DNA of 6,055 bases from Deltaproteobacteria bacterium (GTDB taxonomy: Bacteria; Desulfobacterota; Desulfobacteria; Desulfobacterales; ETH-SRB1), in contig QMMZ01000141.1 in the NCBI GenBank assembly GCA_003647525.1, positions 1-6,055 on the forward strand. The letters are read 5' to 3'. Positions within the stretch are counted from its first letter, which is position 1; each line of letters starts with the position of its first letter. Positions 1 through 5,235 of the stretch are shown here, in pieces. The notes under the pieces were generated by a model. The model made no database searches. It saw only the letters and a program-made list of their open reading frames with translations, and was not told where the DNA came from. The translations under genes and the position numbers were made by a program.

Positions 1-17
1 AAATCGCTCAACTTAGG

Positions 18-1112
18 TTAAAGCGTTTCTATTTTAAGGACCTGCACGCGCTGGTTAAAAGTGTCCGCGATCAGCAGATTTCCAGAGGTATCCACGGCAA
101 TATCGCACGGGTACTGAAACCATCCTTTCCCCCAGCCTCTGCCGCCAAACTCAAACAAAAAATTCCCGTCTTCTGAATAGGTATTTGCAGTATGGCGCAT
201 GTAGTCGACCACATAAACCCTTTTGCTGCGGTTATCCACAGCCAATCCCCTGGGACGGCTCAACTTGCCGGAGCTTCCACCTTTTGTACCGAACTTAAAC
301 AAGAAATTTTCATTGTCATCATAGACATAAACACGACCCATGTCTTCACTCAAAAGATATATCCTGCCGGAGCTGTCTATCTCCACATCGCATATCGTGA
401 CTTTTTGTTCTTTGCTTTTTCCCAGTCTGTCAACAGGGCTCAGGAGATGGGAAAACGTTCCGTCCTTATTCAAAACCACCACACCGCAAAAATTGCTGCC
501 GGTCACGTAAAGCCGACCAGCCTTGCTTATGGCAATGTTTTTTGGGTAAAAACTGTCCGAGTATTCAACCCCCTCAAAAAAAATATCTTTCTTCCACTTT
601 AATGAAGGGCTTAATACCGATATCCTTGCTTTTTTCTGTTTTGGCCCTAATGACTGGGCAACAAAAAGATATCCCTCCGGATCAACGGCCAGTCCGATAG
701 GGGATTCAATGCCATCTGATTTATCAATACAAAGGAGCGGGTAAAAATCGTGGGTATATACCAATATTCTGCCGTGTCCGGAATCTGTGACATAGATCTC
801 CTTCTTTACAGAATCGACGAATAACTTGGACGGATAAGATAGCTTTTTGCCCTTATAATCTTCCCAGATAATGGAAAGGCAGGTGATTTTTTTAGGCTTG
901 GTTTGATCCGCTTCGCCATCTGAGCCGGATTGCTTCGATGGATCAGTGGACGCAGATTCATGCGTGATGTCGGTCTTTTGCCCGGCGGCAGAGCATTGGA
1001 CAGAGAGCCATAGGCCGAACAGAGAGATGCATATTGCGAAAATGATCCAAAAACCTGGAATTCTTCTTGATCTATAGTTGCAAGACCTTATTATAAGTTT
1101 AAGTTTATTCAT
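18..1112 (-). CDS. NHL-repeat six-bladed beta-propeller protein, membrane-anchored or exported
   Basis: The 364-residue product starts with a basic N-terminus and a hydrophobic segment at about residues 19-38, ending near VQCSA-AG. That is a signal peptide or signal anchor; the cysteine context (Gln before Cys) is a poor lipobox. A polar Ser/Thr/Lys/Asp linker follows (about 44-75), then six NHL-type blades at roughly 92-130, 135-180, 189-225, 238-280, 285-325 and 333-364. The blades show the pattern P-x-(G/D/N)-(L/I)-A-(V/I)-D...G-(x)-(L/I/V)-(Y/L)-V-(T/A)-D...R-(I/V)-x-V, clearest in YPCDIAVDTSGNLLIADTFNQRVQVL. NHL propellers usually act as binding scaffolds, and no catalytic residues can be assigned. 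The ATG at 1112 has only a weak ribosome site, but the signal segment fits it. The gene is separated from the upstream minus-strand unit by 152 bp with its own promoter-like sequence. The partner and role are unknown; a periplasmic location is inferred. Confidence 0.88.
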   Translation of the reverse strand: MNKLKLIIRSCNYRSRRIPGFWIIFAICISLFGLWLSVQCSAAGQKTDITHESASTDPSKQSGSDGEADQTKPKKITCLSIIWEDYKGKKLSYPSKLFVDSVKKEIYVTDSGHGRILVYTHDFYPLLCIDKSDGIESPIGLAVDPEGYLFVAQSLGPKQKKARISVLSPSLKWKKDIFFEGVEYSDSFYPKNIAISKAGRLYVTGSNFCGVVVLNKDGTFSHLLSPVDRLGKSKEQKVTICDVEIDSSGRIYLLSEDMGRVYVYDDNENFLFKFGTKGGSSGKLSRPRGLAVDNRSKRVYVVDYMRHTANTYSEDGNFLFEFGGRGWGKGWFQYPCDIAVDTSGNLLIADTFNQRVQVLKIETL

Positions 1113-1160
1113 TTTCTAAAAAGAAGAATAATTCCATGAAATAATCGTATAATATAATTG

Positions 1161-1189
1161 AATATAGTATTAAATTTTTTAATTTACAA
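1161..1189 (-). promoter_or_regulatory. Candidate sigma70-type promoter for the NHL gene
   Basis: On the minus strand a -35-like TTGTAA (1184-1189) and a -10-like TATATT (1161-1166) are separated by exactly 17 bp. They match 4/6 and 5/6 consensus positions. The predicted transcript start near 1154 leaves a leader of about 40 nt before the ATG at 1112. The surrounding DNA is very AT-rich, so chance matches are likely. Confidence 0.4.
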
Positions 1190-1198
1190 TTTTTGTAT

Positions 1199-1220
1199 AA
1201 AAAATCAAGACAAATTTGAT
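1199..1220 (-). terminator. Weak candidate intrinsic terminator after the cooC-like gene
   Basis: Read on the minus strand, ATCAA (1216-1220) pairs with TTGAT (1204-1208) across a 7-nt loop and runs into a six-T tract (1199-1204). It lies about 45 bp past the cooC-like stop codon and just upstream of the NHL promoter candidate, which is the right place for a terminator. The stem is short and AT-rich. A second small hairpin (AACAG/CTGTT, 1222-1236) lies next to it. Confidence 0.28.
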
Positions 1221-1264
1221 GAACAGTTTTTCTGTTTTGAATCCGATCACACCTGAAGCTTGTT

Positions 1265-2026
1265 TCAAACAGCTAACTTAGGTATCATTTTTTTAACATT
1301 TTTTTTTGCAGGCGAATCTATATTAAATGGCGATATCCCATTAAGATCTGCTTCAATTAAAGCGTTATCATATGGCAGGAAAGCTATAAATTCGAAATCA
1401 GAAAGATGTTTTTTTAGAAATTTTTCATCTTTATTGTTGCGTATCTTGTTTCCAACAACCTTAATATTAGTAAGTCCGATTTCTGATGCCAGCTTTTTAA
1501 TACGTTCAGCAGTATCGATACTTCGACGCCCTGGTTCTACCACTATAACAAGTTTGTCTACCGCCATGGCGGTAGCTCTTCCTAAATGTTCGATTCCTGC
1601 CTCCATATCCATTACCACAACCTCATTCCTTTGAAGAACAATATGTGTTATAAGTGCCTTAAGAAGTGTGCTCTCAGGGCATATACATCCGGATCCGCCC
1701 TTTTTAATACCTCCCATTCGCATGAGCTTAATGTTGTTTAATTTTACGGATAAGGTGTCGGGGAGGTCGTCAACTTTGGGATTAAGCTTAAAAAAGCCGC
1801 CTATCCCCCCTGATTCCGCTCCCGTCCTTTCATAAATAAGTTTCTTCATTTCAGAAATAGGAGCTATTTTATCAGAGTTGGCAATGCCTATAGCTGCCGC
1901 AAGGTTTGCATCAGGATCCGCATCTATTGCCAGGACATATTTTCCTTCTTCATCTAGAATACGTATAAGAAGAGCAGCAAATGTCGTTTTTCCTACACCC
2001 CCTTTTCCGCTTACCGCTATTTTCAT
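1265..2026 (-). CDS. CooC-like P-loop ATPase, nickel-insertion accessory protein family
   Basis: This 253-residue protein of the MinD/ParA (SIMIBI) class has a deviant Walker A, GKGGVGKTT (residues 7-15), with the signature Lys8, and a switch I DADPDANL (35-42). The segment VVVMDMEAGIEHLGR (136-150) holds the Walker B/switch II Asp140. It also carries the Cys-X-Cys pair C114/C116 in GCICPE, the metal-binding pair typical of CooC, where two Cys pairs at the dimer interface bind Ni or Zn. CooC and the related AcsF drive ATP-dependent nickel insertion into carbon monoxide dehydrogenase/acetyl-CoA synthase. The length is normal for CooC. An AAGGA ribosome site lies 7 bp before the ATG. It is the last gene of a four-gene minus-strand unit, 39 bp after the CDF gene. 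No CODH gene is visible here, so its client could be another metalloenzyme. The family is clear, the client is not. Confidence 0.88.
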   Translation of the reverse strand: MKIAVSGKGGVGKTTFAALLIRILDEEGKYVLAIDADPDANLAAAIGIANSDKIAPISEMKKLIYERTGAESGGIGGFFKLNPKVDDLPDTLSVKLNNIKLMRMGGIKKGGSGCICPESTLLKALITHIVLQRNEVVVMDMEAGIEHLGRATAMAVDKLVIVVEPGRRSIDTAERIKKLASEIGLTNIKVVGNKIRNNKDEKFLKKHLSDFEFIAFLPYDNALIEADLNGISPFNIDSPAKKNVKKMIPKLAV

Positions 2027-2065
2027 ATATAAATCCTTTTCATACCAATATTTTTGACCGAGCCC

Positions 2066-3337
2066 TCAACTCTGGTCGCTGACCACTTGCTTTCTTAATA
2101 AGTCAATTACTTCATTCAACCGGCCAGCCGCTGATACTTGTAACTCTACCCCGGCATCAGCGAAAACATATGCCGGCCCTTTTTTATGTAAATCCTCTTT
2201 TACCACCACCATGTCTATTTTATGCTCAACCAGCCATTCTGCCACGCGAATTCCTTTGGCCTTAGAGATCTTAGTATGCGGATTGGTTACTATCTCCTGC
2301 CGTTCAATGTTTCCGTCAGCCAAACGCAAGAGTAGCGTGGCAAAGTATGGCGCTTCTCCAAAATGAGCGCTGACGTGATCCGCAGTATCTACAAGAGGTA
2401 CTGCAATACGCAGATATTCACGCGCCTGGGGCTCATAGTGAATTACCACCCGTTCTACCAGAGGCATCTGTTTTCTGATGTCCGCTTCGATATGTTGACT
2501 GATTGCATAGGCTTTTTCCAGATTGCCGGTACGCAAAACCACCTCTGTTTCCAGGAAGCGGTAACGTCCCGCGTTCCTGCCCGCCAGCCTTCGAATTTCT
2601 GTTACCATTGGCTGTGACTCGATAATCTTTCGTATCTGGTCCAGCGTTTCAGGGTCAAGAGAGGCATCGAGGAGCACGCGCATCCCGTCGGAAAATATTC
2701 CCCATCCGGCATATCCGATAAAAATAAGTACCAGTCCAGCCGCAATGTGATCTATAGTTATTCCCCAAAAATCTATATCCAATCCAAAATAGTGAAGTCC
2801 CACTGCCACCAGCACTACCACTGAAGAGAGCACATCAACCTGACGATGGCGACCCTCGGCAATCAAGGTGGGTGACTTCGTGCGCTTACCTGCAGTAATC
2901 GCATACTGTCCAAACAAAAACGTGATCAATATTCCCGCTGATAACCAGCCGATGAGCCCCAACGTAATACTTGGCGGTTCTGCGCCTGGTGAGAGGATGT
3001 TACGGACGATTTCGTATCCTGCAAAAAAGATAAACATCGCCATAATCACCGAGATTATATTTTCGATTTTGTACAATCCATACGGAAACGTGGGACTTTT
3101 GCGGGTCGATAATTTTAGGCCACCTAATATAGTGAGAGAAGCGACAGAATCAGTTGCGGAGTCGATCGCACTTGCGGCAACTGCCAGGCTGCCCGAAAAG
3201 TATGCGAGCGCGCCTTTGATTCCTGTGAGCACAAAGTTAATGAGTAACGCATAAAGAGCTATCCGCTTAATCTGTTTGGCTTCTTTGGCAAGAGTGTTGT
3301 TCTTCCTGTCGTCAGTATGTATTTCTGAATTCTTCAC
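2066..3337 (-). CDS. Cation diffusion facilitator (FieF/YiiP-like) fused to a C-terminal NifX/NifB-type cofactor-binding domain
   Basis: This 423-residue protein is an inner-membrane metal/proton antiporter with an added domain. About six hydrophobic segments (about 27-45, 49-73, 93-113, 125-147, 168-186, 195-213) form the CDF core. The transport site has D59-x3-D63 (AIDSATD) in helix 2 and H164-x3-D168 (HRQVD) in helix 5. This DxxxD/HxxxD set is the one found in FieF/YiiP-type Zn/Fe/Cd transporters. The cytoplasmic dimerisation domain follows (about 220-302). Residues about 307-418 resemble the dinitrogenase iron-molybdenum cofactor (NifX/NifB C-terminal) domain: LRIAVPLVDTADHVSAHFGEAPYF, then ADAGVELQVSAAGRLNEVIDLL. 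Standard CDFs are about 300 residues, so the extra 115 residues are the extension. The start codon is GTG, supported by AAGGTGAT (3343-3350) 5 bp upstream. It lies 15 bp after the ferredoxin gene. The transported metal is not determined by sequence alone. Confidence 0.9.
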   Translation of the reverse strand: MKNSEIHTDDRKNNTLAKEAKQIKRIALYALLINFVLTGIKGALAYFSGSLAVAASAIDSATDSVASLTILGGLKLSTRKSPTFPYGLYKIENIISVIMAMFIFFAGYEIVRNILSPGAEPPSITLGLIGWLSAGILITFLFGQYAITAGKRTKSPTLIAEGRHRQVDVLSSVVVLVAVGLHYFGLDIDFWGITIDHIAAGLVLIFIGYAGWGIFSDGMRVLLDASLDPETLDQIRKIIESQPMVTEIRRLAGRNAGRYRFLETEVVLRTGNLEKAYAISQHIEADIRKQMPLVERVVIHYEPQAREYLRIAVPLVDTADHVSAHFGEAPYFATLLLRLADGNIERQEIVTNPHTKISKAKGIRVAEWLVEHKIDMVVVKEDLHKKGPAYVFADAGVELQVSAAGRLNEVIDLLRKQVVSDQS

Positions 3338-3342
3338 AGACG

Positions 3343-3350
3343 ATCACCTT
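3343..3350 (-). promoter_or_regulatory. Ribosome binding site fixing a GTG start for the CDF-NifX gene
   Basis: AAGGTGAT on the minus strand is an uninterrupted match to the anti-Shine-Dalgarno tail, 5 bp before GTG at 3337. An ATG at 3354-3356 is in a different frame and upstream of this site, so GTG is the best start. Confidence 0.7.
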
Positions 3351-3352
3351 TT

Positions 3353-3727
3353 TCATGAGTTCGCAGAGGATGCGGCATTTCCGGCTTTTAAGGCTTTCAG
3401 TTTTTCAATGGTAAATTCGGTTACCTTTCGTTCTTTGTTGAAATAACGTATCATGCGCTCTATAAACGCCTGCTGCTCAGCAGAGGTATTATAGTATCCT
3501 AAAAGTTTACGGGTCTTTTCGAGATTTTTCTCTACCTGCTCCGGAATTTTTTCACTGTCATGTCGCACTGCGTCCTCAGGACAAACATCATGGCACTTTG
3601 CGCAACGAATACATGACTCTTCGTCGATCTGAGCTTTGTCCATTTCATTAAGCGTGATTGCCCCAACCGGACATTCATCCGTACAAATGCCGCAGCCATT
3701 GCACATTTCCTGATTAACCCATGGCAT
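3353..3727 (-). CDS. 2x[4Fe-4S] ferredoxin with a C-terminal helical extension
   Basis: This 124-residue cytoplasmic electron carrier has two classical cluster motifs. Residues C9-x2-C12-x2-C15-x3-C19-P and C39-x2-C42-x2-C45-x3-C49-P should bind two low-potential [4Fe-4S] clusters by the usual cross-ligand pattern. The ferredoxin fold ends near residue 55. The remaining 70 residues are charged and probably helical (IPEQVEKNLEKTRKLLGYY, then AFIERMIRYFNKERK), which a simple bacterial ferredoxin lacks and which may dock to a partner. A near-perfect ribosome site AAGGAGGT (3735-3742) sits 7 bp before the ATG and overlaps the stop codon of the DUF89 gene, pointing to co-translation. The CDF gene starts 15 bp downstream. 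The redox partner is not identifiable here; DUF89 or a cofactor-assembly protein of the same unit is an inference. Confidence 0.9.
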   Translation of the reverse strand: MPWVNQEMCNGCGICTDECPVGAITLNEMDKAQIDEESCIRCAKCHDVCPEDAVRHDSEKIPEQVEKNLEKTRKLLGYYNTSAEQQAFIERMIRYFNKERKVTEFTIEKLKALKAGNAASSANS

Positions 3728-3734
3728 TTCTATT

Positions 3735-3742
3735 ACCTCCTT
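3735..3742 (-). promoter_or_regulatory. Strong ribosome binding site of the ferredoxin gene, overlapping the upstream stop codon
   Basis: AAGGAGGT on the minus strand overlaps the TAA (3742-3744) of the DUF89 gene by one base and lies 7 bp from the ferredoxin ATG. It is the best ribosome site in the window. Its overlap with the previous gene supports a single transcript. Confidence 0.75.
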
Positions 3743-4623
3743 TACATGTTTTTTCCACCATAGTCCTTGCCCCTGGCGTTTCTGAGGAAGACCAGGCTTC
3801 CCTTTTCACAGCCGATGTGGTGAGCGATGACCGGGCACTTTGCTTTGAGCACAAAGAAAATGTCTTTTTTAACATCGCTAAGTGTCTCGTAGTTTCCCTG
3901 CCCCTTGGCTATGATCAAATCAGCGTTTTCAAACCGCCGTTTAAATTTTTCTGAACATTCAGTCAGGATGGTCCCAGGGGCATCAGAACCGTTATCAATA
4001 ACTTTAACAAGATCAGCTATACCTGTCGCTCGGGCATCAACAAGACATGCATCGTTAATGACCGGACTTCCCTTCACTGCAAGGGTTATTTTTTCGAGCG
4101 GCATTTGCTCGATGAGCAAGCGGTCAAAAACAATTTCTCCTGCGTTGTCCGCCAGATAGAGTATATCTTTCGCCTCCGATATCATTTTGCGAAACTCTTC
4201 CGGATCTCCTGCAAGCGGCGCTGTCAACGCATGCTCAATTGCATTGTGAACCAGAGTTTCGTTTATATGATGATTTACACCAGAATCGATGATGTTACCC
4301 GCAATTGCCAGGCGAATTGCCGTATCCAATGGCGTGCGAGACCCCTCGATCCGCTCTTTGAGCTCCGGATAAAGCTCTAAAGCGAACTGGTTGAAACGAT
4401 TCTTGATGTCACGATACGGGTCGTTGTCGCCCGTCATCTGACGAATCAGGCGGTGGATACGTTGTGCCATAAACGGGGGGGATTCCTGGAGATTCATCTT
4501 GCTTGCCGCGCTTAACACCTCGCGGAGCACCTGCTCGTGGATCTCCTTATCATCAGTTGTAAGCCTGGCAGCCTCAAGAGTTTGTCGGAGAAGACATGGA
4601 ATACATTCAAAATAGGTTTTCAT
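3742..4623 (-). CDS. DUF89 / ARMT1-like metal-dependent phosphatase family protein
   Basis: This 293-residue protein belongs to the prokaryotic DUF89 group. It begins with the conserved MKTYFECIPCLLRQ (C7-x2-C10), which suggests a metal or Fe-S site peculiar to the archaeal/bacterial subfamily. Other conserved blocks are IAGNIIDSG (N110, D113), LADNAGEIVFDRLLIE (D159, N160, E163), VKGSPVINDA (K184, N190, D191) and AKGQGNYETL (K240, N244). The Asp/Asn residues match the divalent-metal phosphatase centre described for DUF89 proteins, some of which act as damage-control phosphatases on sugar phosphates or related metabolites. The natural substrate of this subfamily is unknown. The length is normal. 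It is the first gene of the minus-strand unit, with a promoter candidate at 4700-4728 and the ferredoxin gene 14 bp downstream. The ATG at 4623 has only a weak GGGTG ribosome site, but the family-typical N-terminus fixes it. Confidence 0.87.
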   Translation of the reverse strand: MKTYFECIPCLLRQTLEAARLTTDDKEIHEQVLREVLSAASKMNLQESPPFMAQRIHRLIRQMTGDNDPYRDIKNRFNQFALELYPELKERIEGSRTPLDTAIRLAIAGNIIDSGVNHHINETLVHNAIEHALTAPLAGDPEEFRKMISEAKDILYLADNAGEIVFDRLLIEQMPLEKITLAVKGSPVINDACLVDARATGIADLVKVIDNGSDAPGTILTECSEKFKRRFENADLIIAKGQGNYETLSDVKKDIFFVLKAKCPVIAHHIGCEKGSLVFLRNARGKDYGGKNM

Positions 4624-4665
4624 AATTCACACCCAGTGCTTCCTTTCACCAAAGGCTGCCGCTGA

Positions 4666-4739
4666 AACATCGAATGATGAAATCGCTTCGCTCCGCCAGT
4701 TTATAAATTAGCAGAATACCTTATTCAAAATTCGATGTT
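4666..4739. repeat. 10-bp inverted repeat bracketing the DUF89-operon promoter
   Basis: AACATCGAAT (4666-4675) and ATTCGATGTT (4730-4739) are exact reverse complements 54 bp apart. They flank the candidate promoter at 4700-4728 on both sides. The right copy is the start of the heptamer array at 4731. It may be a pair of operator half-sites or a remnant of a repeat element. Confidence 0.5.
4700..4728 (-). promoter_or_regulatory. Candidate sigma70-type promoter of the DUF89-ferredoxin-CDF-cooC unit
   Basis: On the minus strand TTGAAT (4723-4728) and TATAAA (4700-4705) are spaced by exactly 17 bp and match 4/6 and 5/6 consensus positions. Transcription would start near 4693, giving a leader of about 70 nt before the DUF89 ATG. 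No other gene lies between it and 4623. Confidence 0.5.
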
Positions 4740-4765
4740 GGACGTTCGATGTTCGATGTTCATAG
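4731..4765. repeat. Heptamer tandem repeat, consensus TTCGATG
   Basis: Five consecutive 7-bp units occur: TTCGATG, TTGGACG, TTCGATG, TTCGATG and a degenerate TTCATAG. An inverted copy, CATCGAA, occurs at 4668-4674. The array abuts the -35 side of the operon promoter and begins at the end of the decayed coding fragment on the minus strand. Short in-phase heptamers of this kind recur in intergenic DNA of many bacteria; their function is unknown. Confidence 0.7.
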
Positions 4766-4963
4766 TCTTTTAGCTTGATAGCTACGTCCTGAATATTGGA
4801 TTGTAATCTGCAGCAATTGCGATGCCTTCGAGGGGTCTTCATCAAACCACGTCCTATGGGCGTGGTAGGTGATTTTAACGGTATGTTTAATTTTGGTTAC
4901 ACTCAAAAGATAATCCTCGCAATCCTTCTGTGTCTTGAATTGCTTGTGAAAACCAAATTCATA
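4760..4963 (-). pseudogene. Decayed coding fragment, N-terminus resembling an IS1595-type transposase
   Basis: The minus strand is open for 67 codons between TAA (4964-4966) and TGA (4760-4762) but has no start codon in frame at its head. An ATG at 4960-4962 opens the neighbouring frame (MNLVF), and one indel would join it to FHKQFKTQKDCEDYLLSV. That string resembles the usual N-terminus of IS1595-family transposases (MN...F..KF.TE.DC..YL). The expected continuation with zinc-ribbon cysteines is missing. The rest (TKIKHTVKITYHAHRTWF, then DEDPSKASQLLQ and beyond) is not recognised. The most likely reading is a truncated, frameshifted remnant of a mobile element. The resemblance is from memory of the family pattern, so confidence is low. 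Confidence 0.33.
4846..4866. repeat. Near-perfect 21-nt hairpin
   Basis: ACCACG (4846-4851) pairs with CGTGGT (4861-4866). On the plus strand the pairing continues through a T-G wobble and CC/GG to a three-base loop, giving a nine-pair stem. It lies inside the decayed minus-strand coding fragment and is not followed by a T tract, so it is not an obvious terminator. It resembles hairpins seen at the ends of IS200/IS605-like elements, but no such transposase is present. Confidence 0.4.
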
Positions 4964-5039
4964 TTATTATTCCTTGTTCGAAATTCTGCGGTTCGCCTGC
5001 TTGCCGGCAGGGTGGTGATGCTGTTTCAAAACGTTTTAT

Positions 5040-5046
5040 CCTAAAA
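5040..5046. repeat. Left target-site duplication, CCTAAAA
   Basis: CCTAAAA directly abuts the left terminal inverted repeat of the 144-bp element. An identical copy abuts the right end at 5191-5197. Confidence 0.65.
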
Positions 5047-5190
5047 ACAGCAATTCTAATTTTGGAAATTGATCACGGCGTAGGTTGGGTTGAGCAAAGC
5101 GAAACCCAACAAATTTAGCAAATTTTCCGCATAATCGTTGGGTTTCGTACCTCAACCCAACCTACAAAAAGCCATAATGAGAATTGCTGT
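5047..5190. mobile_element. 144-bp MITE-like element with terminal inverted repeats
   Basis: The termini are ACAGCAATTCT (5047-5057) and its exact complement AGAATTGCTGT (5180-5190). Extending inward, 17 of 19 positions match (5047-5065 against 5172-5190). Identical 7-bp CCTAAAA copies immediately flank both ends (5040-5046 and 5191-5197), as expected for a transposase-generated target duplication. The inside is noncoding and largely taken up by a second palindromic repeat (5080-5165). There is no transposase, so the element would have depended on one supplied in trans. Short size, TIRs, TSD and no gene together define a MITE. The transposase family is not known; an IS with ACAGCAATTCT ends elsewhere in the genome would identify it. 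Confidence 0.7.
5080..5165. repeat. GTAGGTTGGGTTGAG palindrome, two nested hairpins
   Basis: GTAGGTTGGGTTGAG (5080-5094) and CTCAACCCAACCTAC (5151-5165) are exact complements. A second pair, CGAAACCCAAC (5100-5110) and GTTGGGTTTCG (5137-5147), continues the stem after a 5-versus-3-nt bulge. Each arm can also fold on itself: GTTGGGTT (5084-5091) with AACCCAAC (5103-5110), and likewise 5137-5144 with 5154-5161. This GTAGGTTGGGTT repeat type is widespread in intergenic DNA of diverse bacteria. Here it fills the centre of the MITE. Confidence 0.8.
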
Positions 5191-5197
5191 CCTAAAA
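5191..5197. repeat. Right target-site duplication, CCTAAAA
   Basis: This is an exact copy of 5040-5046, immediately outside the right terminal inverted repeat. It lies 38 bp before the ahbB start codon. Confidence 0.65.
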
Positions 5198-5201
5198 ACC
5201 C

Positions 5202-5230
5202 TTGATTTTTTTTATATAATTTTTTATATC
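5202..5230 (+). promoter_or_regulatory. ahbB promoter region predicting a very short or absent leader
   Basis: A perfect -10 hexamer TATAAT is at 5215-5220, without a good -35 at the proper spacing. Alternatively TTGATT (5202-5207) and TATATC (5225-5230) are 17 bp apart. The first would start transcription about 9 nt before the ATG at 5236, the second almost at the ATG. No Shine-Dalgarno sequence precedes the ATG, which agrees with a leaderless or near-leaderless message. The AT-rich context weakens the call. Confidence 0.35.
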
Positions 5231-5235
5231 ACTTT

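Larger units (their letters stand above)
4624..5235. other. 612-bp intergenic region without an intact gene
   Basis: This stretch separates the divergently transcribed DUF89 unit and ahbB. It contains the DUF89 promoter, the heptamer array, the decayed minus-strand fragment with an embedded hairpin, a small CCTGC/GCAGG hairpin (4996-5011), the MITE-like element and the ahbB promoter region. Both strands lack convincing intact coding sequence, and it appears to be a landing zone for repeats. Confidence 0.7.

Noticed and set aside
192..602. 136-codon open frame on the plus strand
   Set aside because: It is antisense to the NHL propeller gene, whose repeats and signal segment are convincing. 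The antisense product has no recognisable motif.
18..1112. Lipoprotein reading of the NHL protein
   Set aside because: A cysteine follows the hydrophobic segment, but the preceding residues (S-V-Q) do not fit a lipobox well.
1260..1634. 124-codon open frame on the plus strand
   Set aside because: It overlaps the cooC-like gene antisense. The Walker and CxC motifs show that the minus strand is coding.
2868..3254. 128-codon open frame on the plus strand
   Set aside because: It is a shadow of the CDF transmembrane region, where hydrophobic codons read in reverse leave few stops.
3721..4380. Several 77-91 codon plus-strand frames
   Set aside because: All are antisense to the DUF89 gene and lack motifs or good ribosome sites.
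4731..4765. Possible CRISPR array
   Set aside because: The units are 7 bp in direct contact with no spacers, so this is a simple tandem repeat.
4796..5044. 82-codon plus-strand frame in the intergenic region
   Set aside because: It crosses a hairpin and a CCTGC/GCAGG repeat, ends at the MITE border, has no ribosome site and resembles nothing. The opposite strand reads more like a decayed gene.
5080..5165. Possible bidirectional terminator
   Set aside because: The palindrome is long and GC-containing, but neither side has a T tract, and the repeat family occurs in unrelated settings. It may still hinder transcription.
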